The notes below the pieces were generated by a model that saw only the letters and a list, made by a program, of their open reading frames with translations, had not been told where the DNA came from and did not search any database. Below are positions 61,691 through 64,000 of a stretch of 64,000 nucleotides of DNA, piece by piece. Positions within the stretch are counted from its first letter, which is position 1. Every line of letters starts with the position of its first letter. This DNA is from Bradyrhizobium manausense (GTDB lineage: Bacteria; Pseudomonadota; Alphaproteobacteria; Rhizobiales; Xanthobacteraceae): positions 248,001 to 312,000 of the forward strand of contig NZ_JAFCLG010000004.1 of NCBI RefSeq assembly GCF_018129685.1, written 5' to 3'. A program made the translations under genes and the position numbers.

Positions 61691-62422
61691 ATTGACGCCG
61701 CCCGGTTTCACTGCCATGATGCGGCATGGCTCGTCTTGCTCGTGTCGTGATCCCCGGCCATCCCCACCACGTGACCCAGCGTGGCAACGGTCGCGCGCGA
61801 ACGTTTTTCGGGGACGGCGACTATGCACTGTACCGCGATCTGCTCGCGGCGAATTGCAGGGACGCAGGGGTCGAGGTATGGGCCTGGTGTCTGATGCCCA
61901 ACCACGTGCACCTCATCCTGGTGCCATCCGACCCCGACGGGCTGCGCCGTGCGCTGGCGCGCGTGCATCGCAGCTATGCCGGGACCATTCAGGCGCGACG
62001 CAAGCGCACCGGGCATTTCTGGCAAGGCCGGTTCGGCGCCGTTGCCATGGACGAACGATATCTCGCCGCGGCGCTGCGCTACGTGTCGCTCAACCCGGTG
62101 CGGGCGCGGCTGGTGCGGCGTGCGCAGGATTGGCGCTGGTCGAGCACGCGCGCCCATTTGCGCGGCAAGGACGACGGCCTGACCGCGCTCGCGCCGATCA
62201 GCGACCGGTTTCCCCGGTTCGCCGACCTGCTGGCAACCGAGCCTGAAGCCGATCTGTTCGCGGCATTGCGTTCGGCGGAGAGCATCGGCCGCCCGCTCGG
62301 AGACGATCGTTTCCTCGCCCGTGTCGAGCGCCAGACGGGGCGCATCCTCAAGCCGGCCAAGCGCGGACCCAAGCCGTCCGTGGAGGATGAATGATGGTAT
62401 TTAGTGCACTGTCACTGTAATT
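61669..62422 (+). mobile_element. Complete RAYT element with terminal inverted repeats
   Basis: 754 bases bounded by AATTACGGTGACAGTGCACT at the left (61669) and its inverted form AGTGCACTGTCACTGTAATT at the right (to 62422), one mismatch. It carries one intact Y1/HUH transposase gene. The left end cuts the older copy; the right end stops eight bases short of the stop codon of a convergent DUF416-type gene. No target duplication was obvious. Confidence 0.8.
61726..62394 (+). CDS. REP-associated tyrosine transposase (IS200-like, Y1 HUH)
   Basis: A 222-residue single-strand transposase. The motif PNHVHLILVP (residues 57-66) gives the HUH metal-binding histidines; the tyrosine-bearing helix lies in YLAAALRYVSLNPVRARLV (about residues 110-128), as in RAYTs; the HFWQGRFGAVAMDE stretch between them is also family-typical. 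A basic C-terminus follows. All parts appear intact, so the element may be active or recently active. It acts on the flanking inverted repeats. Confidence 0.93.
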   Translation: MARLARVVIPGHPHHVTQRGNGRARTFFGDGDYALYRDLLAANCRDAGVEVWAWCLMPNHVHLILVPSDPDGLRRALARVHRSYAGTIQARRKRTGHFWQGRFGAVAMDERYLAAALRYVSLNPVRARLVRRAQDWRWSSTRAHLRGKDDGLTALAPISDRFPRFADLLATEPEADLFAALRSAESIGRPLGDDRFLARVERQTGRILKPAKRGPKPSVEDE

Positions 62423-62429
62423 AATTCTC

Positions 62430-63119
62430 TTATCTTGCGTACCCTAAGTTGCTCATCCCTCCGAATGTCGAGACCTCTCGAATCTTGGTCAGGGCCAGCA
62501 GGTCATCCTGAGGGATATCTTGAAGCTGTCGCAGTATTTCAAACTGCTTATTGATTTCTCTTTGCGTTCTGGGATCATCAGCTGCCGAGTTGGCCAATTC
62601 CTTCGTTCGTTCCGTGAATTCAGCAGTGTTTCTTCTACTAAGCCAGTGCTCATAGCCTTCAATGGTTTGATCGCGCAGTACACTCTCCCAGTATGCATGC
62701 TCCTTGACAGTTTCGTAAGCGTTCAAGCCACAACGTATTGCGCTTTGGTTGCCTTTCTTAAGTGCGAAATTGGCGGCGTCCATTATACCGCTGCAAGCAT
62801 AAATGGCTGCGCCAACAGTCGGCAGGGCTGTCCACGCCGTCGGAAGATCATCTCGAGGGGCCAGATCGAAGGCTTTCTCGCGAAGATGCGTTAATTCCTT
62901 CTTCGAAAGAATATCACTGCTCAGATTGTCCCAAAGCTGTTCCAGAGCTACAGCAAGTTCTTCCGAATCGCCAATCCCAGTCCGGCGTTGAAAAGCCGCA
63001 TAGTTGGGCAACTGTCGCTCGCAGCACGACAAAATAAAGGCACTTCTATGCGGCGCGCTCGGCAGTTGCGCAAGCTTCAGTTCAAGACATGACTGATATT
63101 CAGAGTACTTCCATTCCAT
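62430..63119 (-). CDS. DUF416 (YjaG)-like protein
   Basis: A 229-residue soluble helical protein. The segment FILSCCERQLPNYAAFQRRTGIGDSEELAVALEQLW (about residues 28-63) resembles the DUF416 family (CERxxPNYxxF...G). No signal peptide or catalytic motif is seen; function unknown. Base composition is clearly more AT-rich than the chromosome to its left. The gene ends eight bases before the RAYT element. Confidence 0.65.
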   Translation of the reverse strand: MEWKYSEYQSCLELKLAQLPSAPHRSAFILSCCERQLPNYAAFQRRTGIGDSEELAVALEQLWDNLSSDILSKKELTHLREKAFDLAPRDDLPTAWTALPTVGAAIYACSGIMDAANFALKKGNQSAIRCGLNAYETVKEHAYWESVLRDQTIEGYEHWLSRRNTAEFTERTKELANSAADDPRTQREINKQFEILRQLQDIPQDDLLALTKIREVSTFGGMSNLGYAR

Positions 63120-63235
63120 TTGGCGTGCTCTTCAAGTCAGTAGTTTATGATCGGTCCCGACTTACCCCAACCAAATTGCCTCATCAGGGATTCAGTACAG
63201 GCGCCGCAGGATGGTCTTGGATTAACAGCGAGCGC

Positions 63236-63266
63236 GTAGGGCGGATTAGCGTCAGCGTAATCCGCC
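63236..63266. repeat. GTAGGGCGGATTAGCG repeat, forward copy
   Basis: A 31-base sequence GTAGGGCGGATTAGCGTCAG... that is itself a hairpin (GGCGGATTA / TAATCCGCC). An exact inverted copy is at 63437-63467. REP-like; such palindromes often mobilise with RAYT transposases. Confidence 0.85.
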
Positions 63267-63390
63267 ATCCACTCCACGAGCATCGCCTGCGTGATGGCAG
63301 GCCACCGCTTCCTTCTTTGCCGGCGGCCAGGTCGCCACTGTAGAGCACCCAGCAGCCGCCGGGAACGAAGGCGCGACGATCAATGGGCAT
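63250..63390 (-). pseudogene. Relic of a RAYT-like gene between inverted palindromes
   Basis: On the minus strand a frame opens with MPIDRRAFVPGGCWVLYSGD, reminiscent of the N-terminus of Bradyrhizobium RAYT proteins (RRAxVPGGxxFF). After a frame change the same strand reads PAITQAMLVEWMADYADANP, running through the palindrome at 63236-63266. The pieces are short and not in one frame, so this is a degenerate fragment; its parentage is a guess. Confidence 0.4.
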
Positions 63391-63436
63391 GTTGGGTACG
63401 ATAGCGCAGGAGCCGGCGATGTTGTTAGTTTATCAT

Positions 63437-63467
63437 GGCGGATTACGCTGACGCTAATCCGCCCTAC
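63437..63467. repeat. GTAGGGCGGATTAGCG repeat, inverted copy
   Basis: Exact inverse complement of 63236-63266, 170 bases to its right. The two copies and the relic between them form a REPIN-like arrangement. The stretch 63120-63671 contains no intact gene apart from these repeats; a 98-residue frame at 63491-63787 overlaps the next gene and is not supported. Confidence 0.85.
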
Positions 63468-63671
63468 GGGCTGCGAATTACAGAGTTGGAGTGCTGATGA
63501 ACGGCGCTGGCTTTTCGTGGGTAGATACCCTTTCGATTGGCGGCTCGTATGCTTGGCTAAACTCGGCACAGGGAATGACACCCCAGCTAACCAAGTGGTG
63601 GCTTAACGGTACAGGGCTGCTATCACGGGTCAGCTTCCGCGGCCACCGATTACGCCCTGAGCAGGCAGGAC

Positions 63672-64000
63672 ATGCGTCGAATCTTAGGGAGATTTCTCTT
63701 CATCATATTGGCGGTGGTCGTGGTCGGAGCTCTGTATATTTATTCTCGACTTCCTCCCGATGCATATCAGTGTGCTTCTCAAGATGAGCCAATATCGCAA
63801 ACTGGATCAACTGGTAAGTTTAGCATCGAGATGACTCAAACGGTCTGCGGCGGGATTGCGTTCTCAAGCACTGTTTTTCTGGCTATTCGTTCTGAACAAA
63901 GCAACCAAAAGACGACTTTCCTTTCCTATGGACGAGGGACTTCTGATCCTAAGCTGGAATGGATCGGCGATAACGTTCTGGTAGTACAATTGTCCGATGT
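63672..64000 (+). CDS. Membrane-anchored protein, unknown (partial, runs off window)
   Basis: An open frame of 109 codons to the window edge, starting MRRILGRFLFIILAVVVVGA: positively charged N-terminus, one membrane helix (about residues 7-24), then an extracytoplasmic domain with two cysteines (YQCAS and TVCGG). AGGCAGGA lies just before the ATG. No family recognised. AT-rich like the rest of this accessory end; the C-terminus is outside the window. Confidence 0.6.
   Translation, partial: MRRILGRFLFIILAVVVVGALYIYSRLPPDAYQCASQDEPISQTGSTGKFSIEMTQTVCGGIAFSSTVFLAIRSEQSNQKTTFLSYGRGTSDPKLEWIGDNVLVVQLSD

Noticed and set aside
60768..62422. CRISPR array from repeated AATTACGGTGAC units
   Set aside because: The copies are unevenly spaced, differ in orientation and bound transposase genes; no regular spacers or cas genes.
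63491..63787. 98-residue plus-strand frame
   Set aside because: It overlaps in another frame the better-supported membrane-anchored gene at 63672 and has no signal or family features.

Overview
The window is high-GC alphaproteobacterial chromosome, most likely Bradyrhizobium or a close relative. This rests on the gene families and their order, codon use rich in GCC/GGC/CTC, and at least three kinds of intergenic palindromic repeat of the sort scattered through Bradyrhizobium genomes. No rRNA, tRNA, CRISPR array or prophage was found. The identification is inference; no database search was possible.

Region 1 (1-17763) is a quinoprotein/methanol-oxidation accessory locus. It holds a NitT/TauT-type ABC importer cut by the left edge. 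It also holds a set of periplasmic accessory proteins found beside PQQ alcohol dehydrogenases: a SoxYZ-like carrier, a zinc metallohydrolase, a XoxJ/MxaJ-like binding protein and a CxxxCW protein. A block matching the lanthanide-uptake (lut) cluster of Methylorubrum follows: exported protein, ABC-2 permease, ATPase, YVTN beta-propeller, ABC binding protein and, divergently, a DUF3280-type protein. S-formylglutathione hydrolase, a divergent NarL-type regulator/sensor-kinase pair resembling FlhR/FlhS, and a large TonB-dependent receptor (LutH candidate) complete it. The dehydrogenase gene itself (xoxF/mxaF) is not in the window.

Region 2 (18108-27506) is a signalling block: two membrane GGDEF-EAL proteins, a DUF2336 protein, a chemotaxis receptor and a small secreted protein. 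Region 3 (27740-35374) has a ribose-type sugar ABC importer diverging from a Tat-exported family-1 glycosidase, then a thiolase and an HU-type protein. Region 4 (35219-45377) is a stress/envelope stretch: small heat-shock protein, a second-type Lon, a YciE/F ferritin-like protein, a class II aldolase, a divergent CLC channel, an alpha/beta hydrolase and several small exported or membrane proteins.

Region 5 (45477-60697) is a purine and ureide catabolism locus. It has DUF3830, the allantoinase PuuE, a UraD-UraH fusion, a urate/xanthine permease, a two-subunit xanthine dehydrogenase with an unusual domain split, an 8-oxoguanine deaminase-like enzyme, a BMP-type nucleoside ABC importer and a Tsx-like outer-membrane channel. 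Together these would take purines and nucleosides from outside through both membranes to urate and allantoin; urate oxidase is not visible here.

Region 6 (about 60760-64000) is visibly more AT-rich accessory DNA. A REP-associated tyrosine transposase (RAYT) element with terminal inverted repeats abuts a truncated older copy of itself. Around it are an orphan gene, a DUF416-type gene, a relic between inverted palindromes, and an unrecognised membrane-anchored gene running off the right edge.
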